Source of the DNA: Flavobacterium xueshanense
Lineage (GTDB): Bacteria; Bacteroidota; Bacteroidia; Flavobacteriales; Flavobacteriaceae
Assembly (NCBI RefSeq): GCF_900112975.1
Contig: NZ_FONQ01000007.1
Location: 1 to 64,000, forward strand
Direction: 5' to 3'
DNA: 64,000 nt
Shown in pieces: positions 18,853-28,060 of this stretch. Position 1 is the stretch's first letter. Each line of letters begins with the position of its first letter. Under the pieces are notes generated by a model. That model was not told the origin of the DNA, made no database searches, and saw only the letters and a program-made list of their open reading frames with translations. The position numbers and the translations under genes were made by a program.

Positions 18853-18885
18853 TTGCCATTTATTGTATTTATAATTTTATCTTCG
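18853..18885 (+). promoter_or_regulatory. Candidate promoter for porQ
   Basis: TATCTTCG at 18878-18885 resembles the -7 box, and a TTG at 18853-18855 lies 22 bases before it, one base longer than the usual range. The porQ start is 40 bases downstream. Confidence 0.35.
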
Positions 18886-18924
18886 CAATTGCGTTTTTAT
18901 TTTACACCAACTGCAATTTAGAGC

Positions 18925-19944
18925 ATGTTAAAAAAACTTCTACAATACTGTTTCCTTATTATTTGCGCTGTTTCTTACAGTCAGATAGGAGGGAAGAATA
19001 CTTATCAGTTTTTAAACTTGGTCACGTCGCCAAGACAGGCAGCGTTGGGAGGAAAAGTAATTACGATTTATGATGATGACGTTAACCAGGTTCATTTTAA
19101 TCCGGCAACTATAAATGCAGAAATGGATAACCATCTAGCTTTGAATTATGGAAGTTATTTCAAAGAAGTGACTTACGGAACAGCTTCTTACGCGTATACA
19201 TATGACCGTCATTTGCAAACTTTTCAGGCTGGAGTAAATTACGTCAACTATGGCAATTTTGAAGGATATGACGAAAATGGTCAGCCAACAGCAGAATTTA
19301 CAGGAAGTGAAATAGCCCTTTCTTTTGGGTATGCTTACAACATTCCTTATACCGATATTCACATTGGAGCCAGTGCAAAACTGATTTCTTCCAGTTTAGA
19401 AACCTATCATTCTTTTGGAGGAGCGCTTGATATCGGTGCTTTGTATATTGATGAAAGAAACGATGTAAACTGGGGTTTAGCCATCAGAAACATTGGAACT
19501 CAATTTTCTACGTATAATGGTATTAACGAAAAGTTGCCACTCGAAATAATAGCTGGAGTTTCACAGGAATTAGAAAATGTGCCTGTTCGCTGGCATCTTA
19601 CATTGGAGAATTTACAGCAGTGGAATATTGCTTTTTCAAATCCTGCACGATCGGAATCTTCATTTAATGCAGAATCCACCGAAGAAAAAGTATCTTTTGT
19701 GAATAATACTTTACGACACGTAATTGTGGGTGTTGAACTCTTCCCTAAAAAAGCATTTAACCTTCGAATAGGATATAATTTTAGAAGAGCAGAGGAATTA
19801 CGACTTTTAGAACAACGGAATTTCTCAGGAGTTTCATTGGGGTTTGGACTCAAATTAAATAAACTAAAGTTCAATTATTCGTATTCCAGATATACATTGG
19901 CCGGAAATACAAGTCTTTTTGGATTGACAATTAATTTTCAATAA
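18925..19944 (+). CDS. porQ: Type IX secretion system protein PorQ
   Basis: An outer-membrane-associated component of the Bacteroidota type IX secretion/gliding system, related to PorV and linked to the PorU/PorV/PorZ attachment steps. The 339 residues start with a signal peptide (MLKKLLQYCFLIICAVSYSQ). A beta-barrel-like sequence follows, with family features TSPRQAALGGK and HFNPATINAEM near the N-terminus and a barrel-like C-terminus ending in Phe-Gln. It sits between lon and cmk. The cmk start is 37 bases after its stop. Confidence 0.9.
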   Translation: MLKKLLQYCFLIICAVSYSQIGGKNTYQFLNLVTSPRQAALGGKVITIYDDDVNQVHFNPATINAEMDNHLALNYGSYFKEVTYGTASYAYTYDRHLQTFQAGVNYVNYGNFEGYDENGQPTAEFTGSEIALSFGYAYNIPYTDIHIGASAKLISSSLETYHSFGGALDIGALYIDERNDVNWGLAIRNIGTQFSTYNGINEKLPLEIIAGVSQELENVPVRWHLTLENLQQWNIAFSNPARSESSFNAESTEEKVSFVNNTLRHVIVGVELFPKKAFNLRIGYNFRRAEELRLLEQRNFSGVSLGFGLKLNKLKFNYSYSRYTLAGNTSLFGLTINFQ

Positions 19945-19981
19945 GGATTTTGGTATAACATAAAACTTAAAATTAAAAATT

Positions 19982-20677
19982 TTGGATAAAAAAATTACTG
20001 TAGCTATTGATGGTTTCTCCTCTACAGGGAAAAGCACGTTGGCCAACCAACTAGCGAATCATTTAGGATTTATTTATGTTGATACGGGAGCGATGTATCG
20101 TGCAGTAACTTATTTTGCGATGCAAAACGGTTACATAAATGCGGATTCTTTTGATAAACAAACTTTAATAAATAGTCTGCCAAATATAAAATTGCAATTC
20201 AAATTCAATGCTGATTTGGGTTTCGCTGAAATGTATTTGAATGATGTCAATGTCGAAATCGAAATCAGAACGATTGAAGTGTCAAGCTTTGTGAGTAAAG
20301 TAGCCGAAGTTTCTGAGGTTCGTACCAAATTAGTGGAACAGCAAAAAGAAATGGGAAAAGATAAAGGAATTGTAATGGATGGTAGAGATATTGGTACCGT
20401 AGTTTTTCCGGATGCCGATCTTAAAATTTTCATGACTGCGAGTGCAACTACAAGAGCGCAAAGACGTTATGATGAGTTGGTCGCAAAAGTTGACACTGTA
20501 ACATTTGAAGAAGTTTTGGCAAATGTAGAGGAGCGTGATTACATTGATACGCATCGCGAAGATTCTCCTTTGGTTATGGCTGAAGATGCTATAGAAATTG
20601 ATAATTCACATTTGAATCGCGAGGAACAATTCAAGCTTGTTTTAGAATTGGTAAATGAAATTACTAAAACGATATAA
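19982..20677 (+). CDS. cmk: Cytidylate kinase (TTG start)
   Basis: Phosphorylates CMP and dCMP in pyrimidine nucleotide metabolism. The 231 residues begin MDKKITVAIDGFSSTGKSTL, with the P-loop at 10-18. VDTGAMYRAVTYFA and MDGRDIGTVVFPDADLKIFM are diagnostic. The gene must start at a TTG: in-frame codons back to the stop at 19961-19963 contain no ATG or GTG, and the protein start fits the family exactly. The rare start codon suggests modest translation, perhaps coupled to porQ upstream. Confidence 0.95.
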   Translation: MDKKITVAIDGFSSTGKSTLANQLANHLGFIYVDTGAMYRAVTYFAMQNGYINADSFDKQTLINSLPNIKLQFKFNADLGFAEMYLNDVNVEIEIRTIEVSSFVSKVAEVSEVRTKLVEQQKEMGKDKGIVMDGRDIGTVVFPDADLKIFMTASATTRAQRRYDELVAKVDTVTFEEVLANVEERDYIDTHREDSPLVMAEDAIEIDNSHLNREEQFKLVLELVNEITKTI

Positions 20678-20750
20678 TTATTTGCAGATCTCATTTTTAA
20701 TAGTAGATTTACGCCTTGTAAATTTTTTAAAATAAAAAAAAATTCGTCTC

Positions 20751-22127
20751 ATGGGAATTAAAAATAGATTGGTAATAATGAGTTTTCTTCAGTTTTTTGT
20801 TTGGGGAGCTTGGTTAATTACCATTGCGAATTACTGGTTTGGCACCAAAAATTGGGAAGGAACTCAGTTTGGGTTGGTTTTTGGAACAATGGGAATTGCC
20901 TCATTATTTATGCCAACACTGACCGGAATTATCGCTGACAGATGGGTGAATGCTGAAAAATTATACGGAATTCTTCATATTTTATATGCTGCAGTTCTAT
21001 TCTATATTCCACAAGTTTCCACTCCGGAAACCTTTATTTACATTATGCTTTTGGCAATGTGTTTTTACATGCCGACAATTGCCTTGAGCAATTCTATTTC
21101 TTACACCGCACTTAAACTAAATAATAAAGATGTTATTAAAGATTTTCCGCCCATTCGGGTTTGGGGAACAATTGGCTTTATTGTTGCGATGTGGATTACC
21201 AATTTAACGGGAAATAAAGCGACAGAGTATCAGTTTTACATCGCAGGTTTAGCGGCGATACTTTTGGGAATTTATTCTTTTACGTTACCAAAATGTAAAC
21301 CGCAACGCTTGTCTAAAGAGAATGCTTCTGTGATGGAAACATTAGGATTAGAATCGTTTAAATTATTTGCAGATTATAAAATGGCTTTGTTTTTTGTTTT
21401 CTCCATGTTTTTAGGAGGCGCTTTACAATTAACAAATGCGTATGGAGATGTTTTCTTGGATGAATTCAAACATTTTCCAAAATATGCGGATTCTTTCGTT
21501 GTGGAATATTCAACGATTATAATGTCAATTTCTCAAATTTCGGAGACTTTATTTATTCTCGCGATTCCTTTTTTTCTAAGACGTTTTGGTATCAAACAAG
21601 TGATGTTAATCAGTATGTTGGCTTGGGTATTGCGTTTTGGATTATTTGCTTACGGAAATCCAACAAGCGGATTATGGATGATTATTATGTCTTGCGTGGT
21701 TTATGGAATGGCATTTGATTTCTTTAATATATCAGGATCATTATTTGTTGAAACCACTACAGATCCAAAAAATCGTTCTTCGGCACAAGGATTGTTTATG
21801 ATGATGACCAATGGTTTTGGAGCGGTTTTAGGAAGTTTTACTTCCGGATGGGCAATTGATAAATACTTTACAAGATCATTTAATAATACTACAGATTTGG
21901 CTGGTTTTCTGGAAACAGAAACGACGAATTCAAAAATGTTGGAATTTGTTACTGGCCAAGGGAATACAATTACAGCCGATGGATTGTTTAGTAAAGCCAT
22001 TTTCATGAAAGACTGGCATACGATTTGGCTGGCTTTTGCTATTTACGCATTGATAATTGCTGTTGCATTTGCTGTTTTATTTAAACATAAACACAATCCT
22101 TTGGATGTTCAAAATGTAAGTCATTAA
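20751..22127 (+). CDS. Nucleoside:H+ symporter-type MFS transporter (NupG-like)
   Basis: A 458-residue inner-membrane protein with about 12 hydrophobic segments. The N-terminus MSFLQFFVWGAWLITIANYW and FPPIRVWGTIGFIVAMW match the nucleoside symporter branch of the major facilitator superfamily, and the C-terminal half contains FFNISGSLFVETTTDPKNR. It probably imports nucleosides, which fits with cytidylate kinase immediately upstream. A terminator follows. Confidence 0.88.
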   Translation: MGIKNRLVIMSFLQFFVWGAWLITIANYWFGTKNWEGTQFGLVFGTMGIASLFMPTLTGIIADRWVNAEKLYGILHILYAAVLFYIPQVSTPETFIYIMLLAMCFYMPTIALSNSISYTALKLNNKDVIKDFPPIRVWGTIGFIVAMWITNLTGNKATEYQFYIAGLAAILLGIYSFTLPKCKPQRLSKENASVMETLGLESFKLFADYKMALFFVFSMFLGGALQLTNAYGDVFLDEFKHFPKYADSFVVEYSTIIMSISQISETLFILAIPFFLRRFGIKQVMLISMLAWVLRFGLFAYGNPTSGLWMIIMSCVVYGMAFDFFNISGSLFVETTTDPKNRSSAQGLFMMMTNGFGAVLGSFTSGWAIDKYFTRSFNNTTDLAGFLETETTNSKMLEFVTGQGNTITADGLFSKAIFMKDWHTIWLAFAIYALIIAVAFAVLFKHKHNPLDVQNVSH

Positions 22128-22150
22128 AAAGTGACAGGAAAATAAATAGA

Positions 22151-22186
22151 ACCCGATAACTGAAAGATAGTTATCGGTTTTTTTTA
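22151..22186 (+). terminator. Terminator after the nucleoside transporter
   Basis: ACCCGATAACT and AGTTATCGGTT pair around GAAAGAT and are followed by seven T residues. Confidence 0.8.
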
Positions 22187-22212
22187 TGCTAAAAAATACC
22201 GATTTAAGCTAA

Positions 22213-22300
22213 CTAGCCCCGAGTGAAGCGGCATCCTTTTATACAGCTTCCAGCCCTCTGACGGCTGGAAGCTGTATAAAAGATATAGCGGAAAGCGGGA
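22213..22300. repeat. REP-like intergenic element with 20-bp hairpin
   Basis: The arms CTTTTATACAGCTTCCAGCC (22236-22255) and GGCTGGAAGCTGTATAAAAG (22263-22282) are perfect complements. Outside them are CTAGCCCCGAGTGAAGCGGC on the left and GATATAGCGGAAAGCGGGAA on the right. This outer frame is one I recall from scattered intergenic repeats in Flavobacterium. A second, degenerate copy in the opposite orientation lies after rpsA. Confidence 0.6.
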
Positions 22301-22367
22301 ACTTTACCTGCAAAAAAAACCAATTATTTCGCTCCTGATTTTCAATCGATTATCTTACCTGTAAAAT

Positions 22368-22398
22368 TTTGCTAATTAAGATAAATGTGTTACTTTTG
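22368..22398 (+). promoter_or_regulatory. Promoter of rpsA
   Basis: TTTG at 22368-22371 and TACTTTTG at 22391-22398 are separated by exactly 19 bases, a full match to the Bacteroidota TTTG-N19-21-TAnnTTTG promoter. Transcription should start near 22405, giving an untranslated leader of about 110 bases before rpsA. Confidence 0.75.
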
Positions 22399-22517
22399 CA
22401 GTCCTTTTGGTGAATAAGAGTTTCCTTTAGGGTTCAATAAATTATACAAACAACTTCTGTTGTTTTCTAGCACAGTAAGAAACTCGAGAGAATACAGAAT
22501 ACAAATTTTTAATCAGC

Positions 22518-24296
22518 ATGTCTGAACAAGTAAAATCACAAGAAGAGTTTTTAGCAAATTTTAACTGGCACAATTTCGAAGAAGGTATTGATGCTGTTGA
22601 TGAGAAAAACTTATTAGAATTCGAAGAACTAGTTTCAAAAACATTTATCGCTACTGATCAAGAAGAAGTGGTTGATGGTACAGTTGTTAGAATTACAGAT
22701 AGAGACGTTATCGTTGATATCAACGCAAAATCGGAAGGCGTTATTTCATTGAATGAATTCCGTTACAACCCAGCATTAAAAGTAGGTGATACTGTTGAGG
22801 TATTAATTGACATCCGTGAGGATAAAACAGGTCAATTAGTATTATCTCACAGAAAAGCACGTACTATCAAATCTTGGGATAGAGTTATTTCGGCTAACGA
22901 AACAGGAGAAATCGTTAATGGTTTTGTAAAATGCAGAACTAAAGGTGGTATGATCGTTGACGTTTTCGGAATTGAAGCGTTTTTACCAGGATCTCAAATT
23001 GATGTTAAGCCAATTAGAGACTACGATGTATATGTAAACAAAATGATGGAATTCAAAGTGGTAAAAATCAACCACGAATTCAAAAATGTTGTTGTTTCGC
23101 ATAAAGCACTTATTGAAGCGGATATCGAAATCCAGAAAAAAGAAATCATCGGTCAATTACAAAAAGGACAAGTATTAGAAGGTGTTGTTAAAAACATTAC
23201 TTCTTATGGTGTGTTTATTGATTTAGGTGGTGTTGATGGATTAATTCACATTACTGACCTTTCTTGGAGTCGTATTAACCACCCAAGTGAAGTTCTTGAA
23301 TTAGACCAAAAATTAAATGTTGTAATCCTTGATTTCGATGATGAGAAAACAAGAATTCAATTAGGATTGAAACAATTAAATGCTCACCCATGGGACGCTT
23401 TAGATGCTAACTTAAAAATTGGTGATAAAGTAAAAGGTAAAGTAGTTGTAATCGCTGATTACGGTGCTTTTATCGAAGTTGCTGAAGGTGTTGAAGGTTT
23501 AATCCACGTTTCTGAAATGTCTTGGTCTACTCATTTACGTTCTGCTCAAGATTTCGTAAAAGTAGGTGATGTTGTTGAAGCTGTTATCTTAACTTTAGAC
23601 AGAGATGACCGTAAAATGTCATTAGGTATCAAACAATTGTCTCAAGATCCTTGGACTGATATCACTGCTAAATACCCAATAGGGTCTAAACACTCAGGTA
23701 TCGTTAGAAACTTTACAAACTTTGGAATTTTTGTAGAATTAGAAGAAGGAATTGATGGATTAATTTACATCTCTGACTTGTCTTGGACTAAAAAAATCAA
23801 ACACCCATCTGAATTTGTAAACGTTGGTGAAAAACTTGACGTAGTAGTATTAGAATTAGATGTTGAAGGACGTAAATTATCTTTAGGTCATAAACAAACT
23901 ACTGCTAATCCTTGGGATCAGTATGAAGATTCTTTCGCTGTAGGAACTGTCCACACAGGTGAAATTTCTGAAATCGTTGACAAAGGAGCTACTGTAGAAT
24001 TCGGAGATGATATCGTTGCTTTCATTCCTACTCGTCACCTTGAAAAAGAAGACGGAAAGAAATTGAAAAAAGGAGAATCAGCTGATTTCAAAGTAATCGA
24101 ATTCAATAAAGAATTCAAAAGAGTAGTTGCATCTCACACTGCTATCTTCCGTGAAGAAGAAGAAAAAAATGTGAAAACAGCTACTGAAAATACTTCATCT
24201 AACGCATCTACAAATGCACCAGCTGCAACTTTAGGTGACAATAATGACGTATTAGCAGCATTGAAAGCTAAAATGGAAAAATCAGAGAAAAAATAA
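22518..24296 (+). CDS. rpsA: 30S ribosomal protein S1
   Basis: Binds mRNA on the small ribosomal subunit and helps initiation, important in a lineage with weak Shine-Dalgarno sites. The 592 residues contain about six S1 RNA-binding repeats, with clear units such as GVVKNITSYGVFIDLGGVDG, GKVVVIADYGAFIEVAEG and GIVRNFTNFGIFVELEEG. The C-terminal tail is low in complexity (Asn, Thr, Ala) and ends in lysines. It has its own promoter and terminator. Confidence 0.97.
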   Translation: MSEQVKSQEEFLANFNWHNFEEGIDAVDEKNLLEFEELVSKTFIATDQEEVVDGTVVRITDRDVIVDINAKSEGVISLNEFRYNPALKVGDTVEVLIDIREDKTGQLVLSHRKARTIKSWDRVISANETGEIVNGFVKCRTKGGMIVDVFGIEAFLPGSQIDVKPIRDYDVYVNKMMEFKVVKINHEFKNVVVSHKALIEADIEIQKKEIIGQLQKGQVLEGVVKNITSYGVFIDLGGVDGLIHITDLSWSRINHPSEVLELDQKLNVVILDFDDEKTRIQLGLKQLNAHPWDALDANLKIGDKVKGKVVVIADYGAFIEVAEGVEGLIHVSEMSWSTHLRSAQDFVKVGDVVEAVILTLDRDDRKMSLGIKQLSQDPWTDITAKYPIGSKHSGIVRNFTNFGIFVELEEGIDGLIYISDLSWTKKIKHPSEFVNVGEKLDVVVLELDVEGRKLSLGHKQTTANPWDQYEDSFAVGTVHTGEISEIVDKGATVEFGDDIVAFIPTRHLEKEDGKKLKKGESADFKVIEFNKEFKRVVASHTAIFREEEEKNVKTATENTSSNASTNAPAATLGDNNDVLAALKAKMEKSEKK

Positions 24297-24320
24297 TTTC
24301 TTGAAATTTTTTGAATATAG

Positions 24321-24351
24321 AAAACTCCGCAATTTGCGGAGTTTTTTTTTG
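24321..24351 (+). terminator. Terminator after rpsA
   Basis: AAAACTCCGCAA and TTGCGGAGTTTT form a tight stem followed by a run of T. Confidence 0.9.
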
Positions 24352-24389
24352 TTTAAAAATAAACAATTTCTTTTCGTTTAATTTTTTTT

Positions 24390-24525
24390 GGAGCAGAACT
24401 TCCAACTTACAAAAACAGATTCTCCCGCTGTACGGAGTATCTTTTTAGTGCGGAACTACTTTTGGAATCATAATGCGTATTTGTTTCCCGCCCTAAAAAG
24501 GATACTTCCTGCCATCAGGGCTATT
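24390..24525. repeat. Degenerate REP-like element, inverted copy
   Basis: TTCTCCCGCTGTACGGAGTA, then TCTTTTTAG and later CTAAAAAGGATACTTCCTGC followed by CATCAGGGCT, line up with the reverse complement of the element at 22213-22300 (TTCCCGCTTTCCGCTATATC ... AAAAGGATGCCGCTTCACTC and GGGGCTAG). The central hairpin has lost most of its pairing. The rest of the gap up to 24671 is AT-rich without a gene. Confidence 0.5.
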
Positions 24526-24671
24526 CACTACTTTTAGAGTAACAAATTTATATGAAATAAAATATTTATATAATTGATTATCAGTTTTTTAAAAAATAGT
24601 TTCATTTTTTTAAAACCAAAAGTAATTATAGTGCGTAAATGCTTTTATATAACTTAAAAAAAACAGATTTT

Positions 24672-25226
24672 ATGAAAACTAGAAAATTTTTATCAATTGC
24701 ATTTATGGCATTAGTATTTGGAGCAACTTCATTCGCTCAAAAAACAGTTATGGTTGGTGGAGCGGCTATGTATCCAACTAAAAATATTGTTGAAAATGCA
24801 CTAAACTCGAAAGACCATACCACATTAGTTGCAGCAGTAAAAGCAGCGGGATTAGTAGAAACATTACAAAGTAAAGGACCATTTACCGTTTTTGCCCCTA
24901 CAAATGCCGCATTCAATAAATTACCAAAAGGAACAGTGGAAACATTATTGATGCCAGAGAACATGAAAATGTTGCAATCAATATTAACCTATCATGTTGT
25001 TGCAGGAAAAATGAATGCTTCAGATATAGCGAAAGCTATTAAAAAAGGAAAAGGAAAAGCAACAATGAAAACAGTAAGTGGTGGAACTTTAACAGCTTGG
25101 ATGAAAGGGAAAGATTTATATATCTCCGATGAAAACATGAACAAAGCTAAAGTAACGATTGCTGATGTAAACCAATCAAATGGTGTAATTCATGTTATTA
25201 ACGCAGTAGTATTACCAAAAAAATAA
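24672..25226 (+). CDS. Secreted fasciclin (FAS1) domain protein
   Basis: A 184-residue exported protein with one fasciclin domain, a fold used in adhesion. The start at 24672 gives a clean signal peptide (MKTRKFLSIAFMALVFGATSFAQ); a longer frame begins 33 bases earlier. FAS1 motifs are GPFTVFAPTNAAFNKLP near residues 75-91, ILTYHVVAGKM and the C-terminal NGVIHVINAVVLPK. It stands alone between rpsA and pheT. Confidence 0.92.
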   Translation: MKTRKFLSIAFMALVFGATSFAQKTVMVGGAAMYPTKNIVENALNSKDHTTLVAAVKAAGLVETLQSKGPFTVFAPTNAAFNKLPKGTVETLLMPENMKMLQSILTYHVVAGKMNASDIAKAIKKGKGKATMKTVSGGTLTAWMKGKDLYISDENMNKAKVTIADVNQSNGVIHVINAVVLPKK

Positions 25227-25253
25227 TTTTAGAGGTTGATATTTTGTTAGTCT

Positions 25254-25284
25254 TAAGAGCTCTGCATTTGTAGGGCTCTTTTGT
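25254..25284 (+). terminator. Terminator after the fasciclin gene
   Basis: AAGAGCTC and GGGCTCTT form an imperfect stem around TGCATTTGTA, followed by TTGT. Confidence 0.5.
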
Positions 25285-25287
25285 ATA

Positions 25288-25326
25288 AAAAAAATCCCGA
25301 TTCTAATTTTAGAATCGGGATTTTCT
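25288..25326. terminator. Bidirectional terminator between fasciclin gene and pheT
   Basis: AAAATCCCGATTCTAA and TTAGAATCGGGATTTT form a perfect long stem with A-run on one side and T-run on the other, between convergent genes. It should serve pheT on the minus strand and the fasciclin gene on the plus strand. Confidence 0.85.
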
Positions 25327-25344
25327 CGAATATATAAATTGAAC

Positions 25345-27765
25345 TTATCTTAAACTAGCTCCAAGCTCCGTTTCAAAATTCTTTTGCAATTTGTTCATGA
25401 TTTTGTCAATTTGAACATCCGTTAAAGTTTTTGAATTGTCTTGTATAATAAAACTTAATGCATAAGATTTTTTACCTTCGGGAAGATTTTGTCCTTCATA
25501 AACATCAAATAAATCGATATCTTTTAATAATGATTTCTCGGTCTGACGGGCAATGTTATAAATGCTTTCGTACGTAACATTTTGATCTACTAGCAAGGCT
25601 AAATCTCTGCGAACTTCAGGGTATTTTGGAATCTCAACATATTTAATTTTAATAGAAATTTTCTTTAAAATTAAATCCCAATTAAAATCAGCATAAAATA
25701 CTTCTTGTTTAATTCCAAAATGTTTCAAAATAGATTTTTTTACTACTCCTAATTCAACGATTGTTTCATTACCAATTTCAATAGCTATTCCCTCTGAAAA
25801 CACATCAGATGTTACCGGCAAATTTTTTATTTTTTCAATACCTAATCTCGAAAGTATTCCAGAGACGTATCCTTTAAATAAAAAGAAATCGGACGTTTTT
25901 TGTACACTAGTCCAGTTTTCTTGATTTCTGTTTCCAGAAAGAAATAAGCTCATGTGCTTTTTTTCTTCATAACCGGCAAGATAGTTATGGTATGTTTTTC
26001 CGAATTCGAATAATTTCAAATCGGCGTTTTTGCGATTGATATTATAAGACACTGCTTCCAGTCCTGAAAACAATAACGATTGACGCATTGTTGATAGATC
26101 AGCACTTAATGGATTAAGCATAGTGACATTGTGAGAAGGATTCAATTGCTCTGAAAGGGCAACATAGGAAGCCGTAGTCAGTGAATTTGCCATCATTTCA
26201 TGAAATCCTTGTGAGTTCAATTGTGAGGCAATTGTGTTTTGAATTTTATAGTCCTCATTTCTTGGCGCATTGAAAACTGTAGCATTAAGTTTATTTGAAA
26301 AATTAATATTATTGTATCCATATACTCTTAATATTTCTTCAATAACATCAATTTCTCGTTGAACATCCACACGATAATTAGGAATTGTCAATCCAAGTCC
26401 CGCATCAGAAACACTATTAACTTTAATGTCTAATGAAACTAAAATTTTCTTAATAATATCTTTTGGTAACTGCTGACCTATAATCTTATCAACATTACTG
26501 AAATTTAAAAACACATTAAAATTTTCTATTTTTTTTGGATAAACATTAATTAAATCCGATGTGATTTCTCCGCCTGCCACTTCTTGAATCAATAAGGCAG
26601 CACGTTTCAAAGCATATTCCGTAATAGTTGGATCAATTCCTCTTTCAAAACGAAATGAGGCATCCGTATTCAATTGATGTCTTTTAGCCGTTTTTCGAAT
26701 GCTAACGGGATCAAAATACGCACTTTCCAGAAAAATAGAGTTAGTGTTTTCAGAAACTCCTGATTTTTTTCCGCCAAAAACACCAGCAATACACAAAGGA
26801 CCTTTTTCATCACAAATCATTAAATCTTCTTCGTGTAAGGTTCTTTCAACATCGTCTAGAGTAACAAATTTAGTTCCTGCAGGAAGAGTTTGCACTACTA
26901 TTTTTCCATTGATTTTTGCAGCATCAAAAGCATGAAGTGGCTGACCCAATTCATGCAAAACATAATTGGTAACATCTACAATATTATTTTTTGGATTTAA
27001 TCCAATGGCTTTCAATCTATTTTGTAACCAGGCTGGGGATGGTTTTACTTCTATTCCAGAAATAGTTACACCACAATAGCGGGGAGCAAGTTTCGGTTCT
27101 TTTAAATCGATATCAATTTTCAAAGTTCTTTTGTCAACTCTGAAATTACTTACGGATGGCGTAATCAGTTCCACACTAACGCCGCTTTGTAACATTCCTG
27201 CTCTCAAATCACGGGCAGTTCCCAAATGACTCATTGCATCGGCACGATTAGGGGTTAATCCAATTTCGAATACTTCATCATTCTCTATTTTGAAAACTGT
27301 TGCAGCAGGAGTTCCAGGTGACAAAGAATCATCTAAAATCATAATTCCGTCATGGCTTTCTCCAAGACCTAATTCATCTTCGGCGCAAATCATTCCGTGA
27401 CTTTCCTGTCCACGAATTTTTCCTTTTTTTATTGAAAAAGCGACTCCTTCTTTATCATACAATGTAGTTCCAATAGTAGCAACCGGCACCTTTTGTCCAG
27501 CAGCGACATTGCTGGCACCACATACAATCTGAACTGGAACGCCATTCCCTAAATCTACTGTAGTTATTTTCAATCTGTCGGCATCGGGATGTTGAATACA
27601 GGTAAGTACATGTCCTACAACGATGCCTTCTAATCCGCCTCTCACCGATTGGTATTTTTCAACAATTTCGACTTCCAGACCTAAATCGGTTAGTAATGCT
27701 GCTGTTTCTTCGGATTTCCAGTCTATTTTAATGAATTGTTTTAACCAGTTATAAGATATTTTCAT
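25345..27765 (-). CDS. pheT: Phenylalanine--tRNA ligase beta subunit
   Basis: The larger subunit of the alpha2-beta2 enzyme that charges tRNA-Phe. The 806 residues follow the family order: N-terminal tRNA-binding OB fold (about 40-150, with VCGASNVAAGQKVPVA), B3/B4 editing domain, B5 domain, core with PYRVDVQREIDVIEEILRVYGY-like sequence (residues read as NYRVDVQREID) and C-terminal FDX-ACB domain with RRDLALLVDQNVTY. Length is normal. pheS is not in the window. A TATATTTG -7 box lies about 50 bases upstream. Confidence 0.97.
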   Translation of the reverse strand: MKISYNWLKQFIKIDWKSEETAALLTDLGLEVEIVEKYQSVRGGLEGIVVGHVLTCIQHPDADRLKITTVDLGNGVPVQIVCGASNVAAGQKVPVATIGTTLYDKEGVAFSIKKGKIRGQESHGMICAEDELGLGESHDGIMILDDSLSPGTPAATVFKIENDEVFEIGLTPNRADAMSHLGTARDLRAGMLQSGVSVELITPSVSNFRVDKRTLKIDIDLKEPKLAPRYCGVTISGIEVKPSPAWLQNRLKAIGLNPKNNIVDVTNYVLHELGQPLHAFDAAKINGKIVVQTLPAGTKFVTLDDVERTLHEEDLMICDEKGPLCIAGVFGGKKSGVSENTNSIFLESAYFDPVSIRKTAKRHQLNTDASFRFERGIDPTITEYALKRAALLIQEVAGGEITSDLINVYPKKIENFNVFLNFSNVDKIIGQQLPKDIIKKILVSLDIKVNSVSDAGLGLTIPNYRVDVQREIDVIEEILRVYGYNNINFSNKLNATVFNAPRNEDYKIQNTIASQLNSQGFHEMMANSLTTASYVALSEQLNPSHNVTMLNPLSADLSTMRQSLLFSGLEAVSYNINRKNADLKLFEFGKTYHNYLAGYEEKKHMSLFLSGNRNQENWTSVQKTSDFFLFKGYVSGILSRLGIEKIKNLPVTSDVFSEGIAIEIGNETIVELGVVKKSILKHFGIKQEVFYADFNWDLILKKISIKIKYVEIPKYPEVRRDLALLVDQNVTYESIYNIARQTEKSLLKDIDLFDVYEGQNLPEGKKSYALSFIIQDNSKTLTDVQIDKIMNKLQKNFETELGASLR

Positions 27766-27816
27766 CTGTAAATTTTAATGAGATTACTTCGTCAGTTCGA
27801 CTTTCGGTCTCGGGTG

Positions 27817-27824
27817 CAAATATA
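27817..27824 (-). promoter_or_regulatory. Candidate -7 box for pheT
   Basis: On the minus strand this reads TATATTTG, matching TAnnTTTG, 52 bases before the pheT start. The nearest TTG upstream is 24 bases away rather than 19-21, so the -33 box is poor. Confidence 0.4.
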
Positions 27825-28060
27825 AGGATTGCAGGTTGGAGTAAGAAACAATTTTTTTGGTTTTTTACACCTGATTTGGGATATTAAGTACTTGTAAGAA
27901 ATATTGAATTGATAATGTTAAATATAAATAAATGTGAATTAAATAATAAAATTAGGTTAAAAAAACACAAATGAAAATTTAATGCTATTAGTTGGATGAA
28001 TTATGCTATTCTAACGAGAAATAGGAAACTAAATTTGATAAAATATAAAAAAATAATGAT

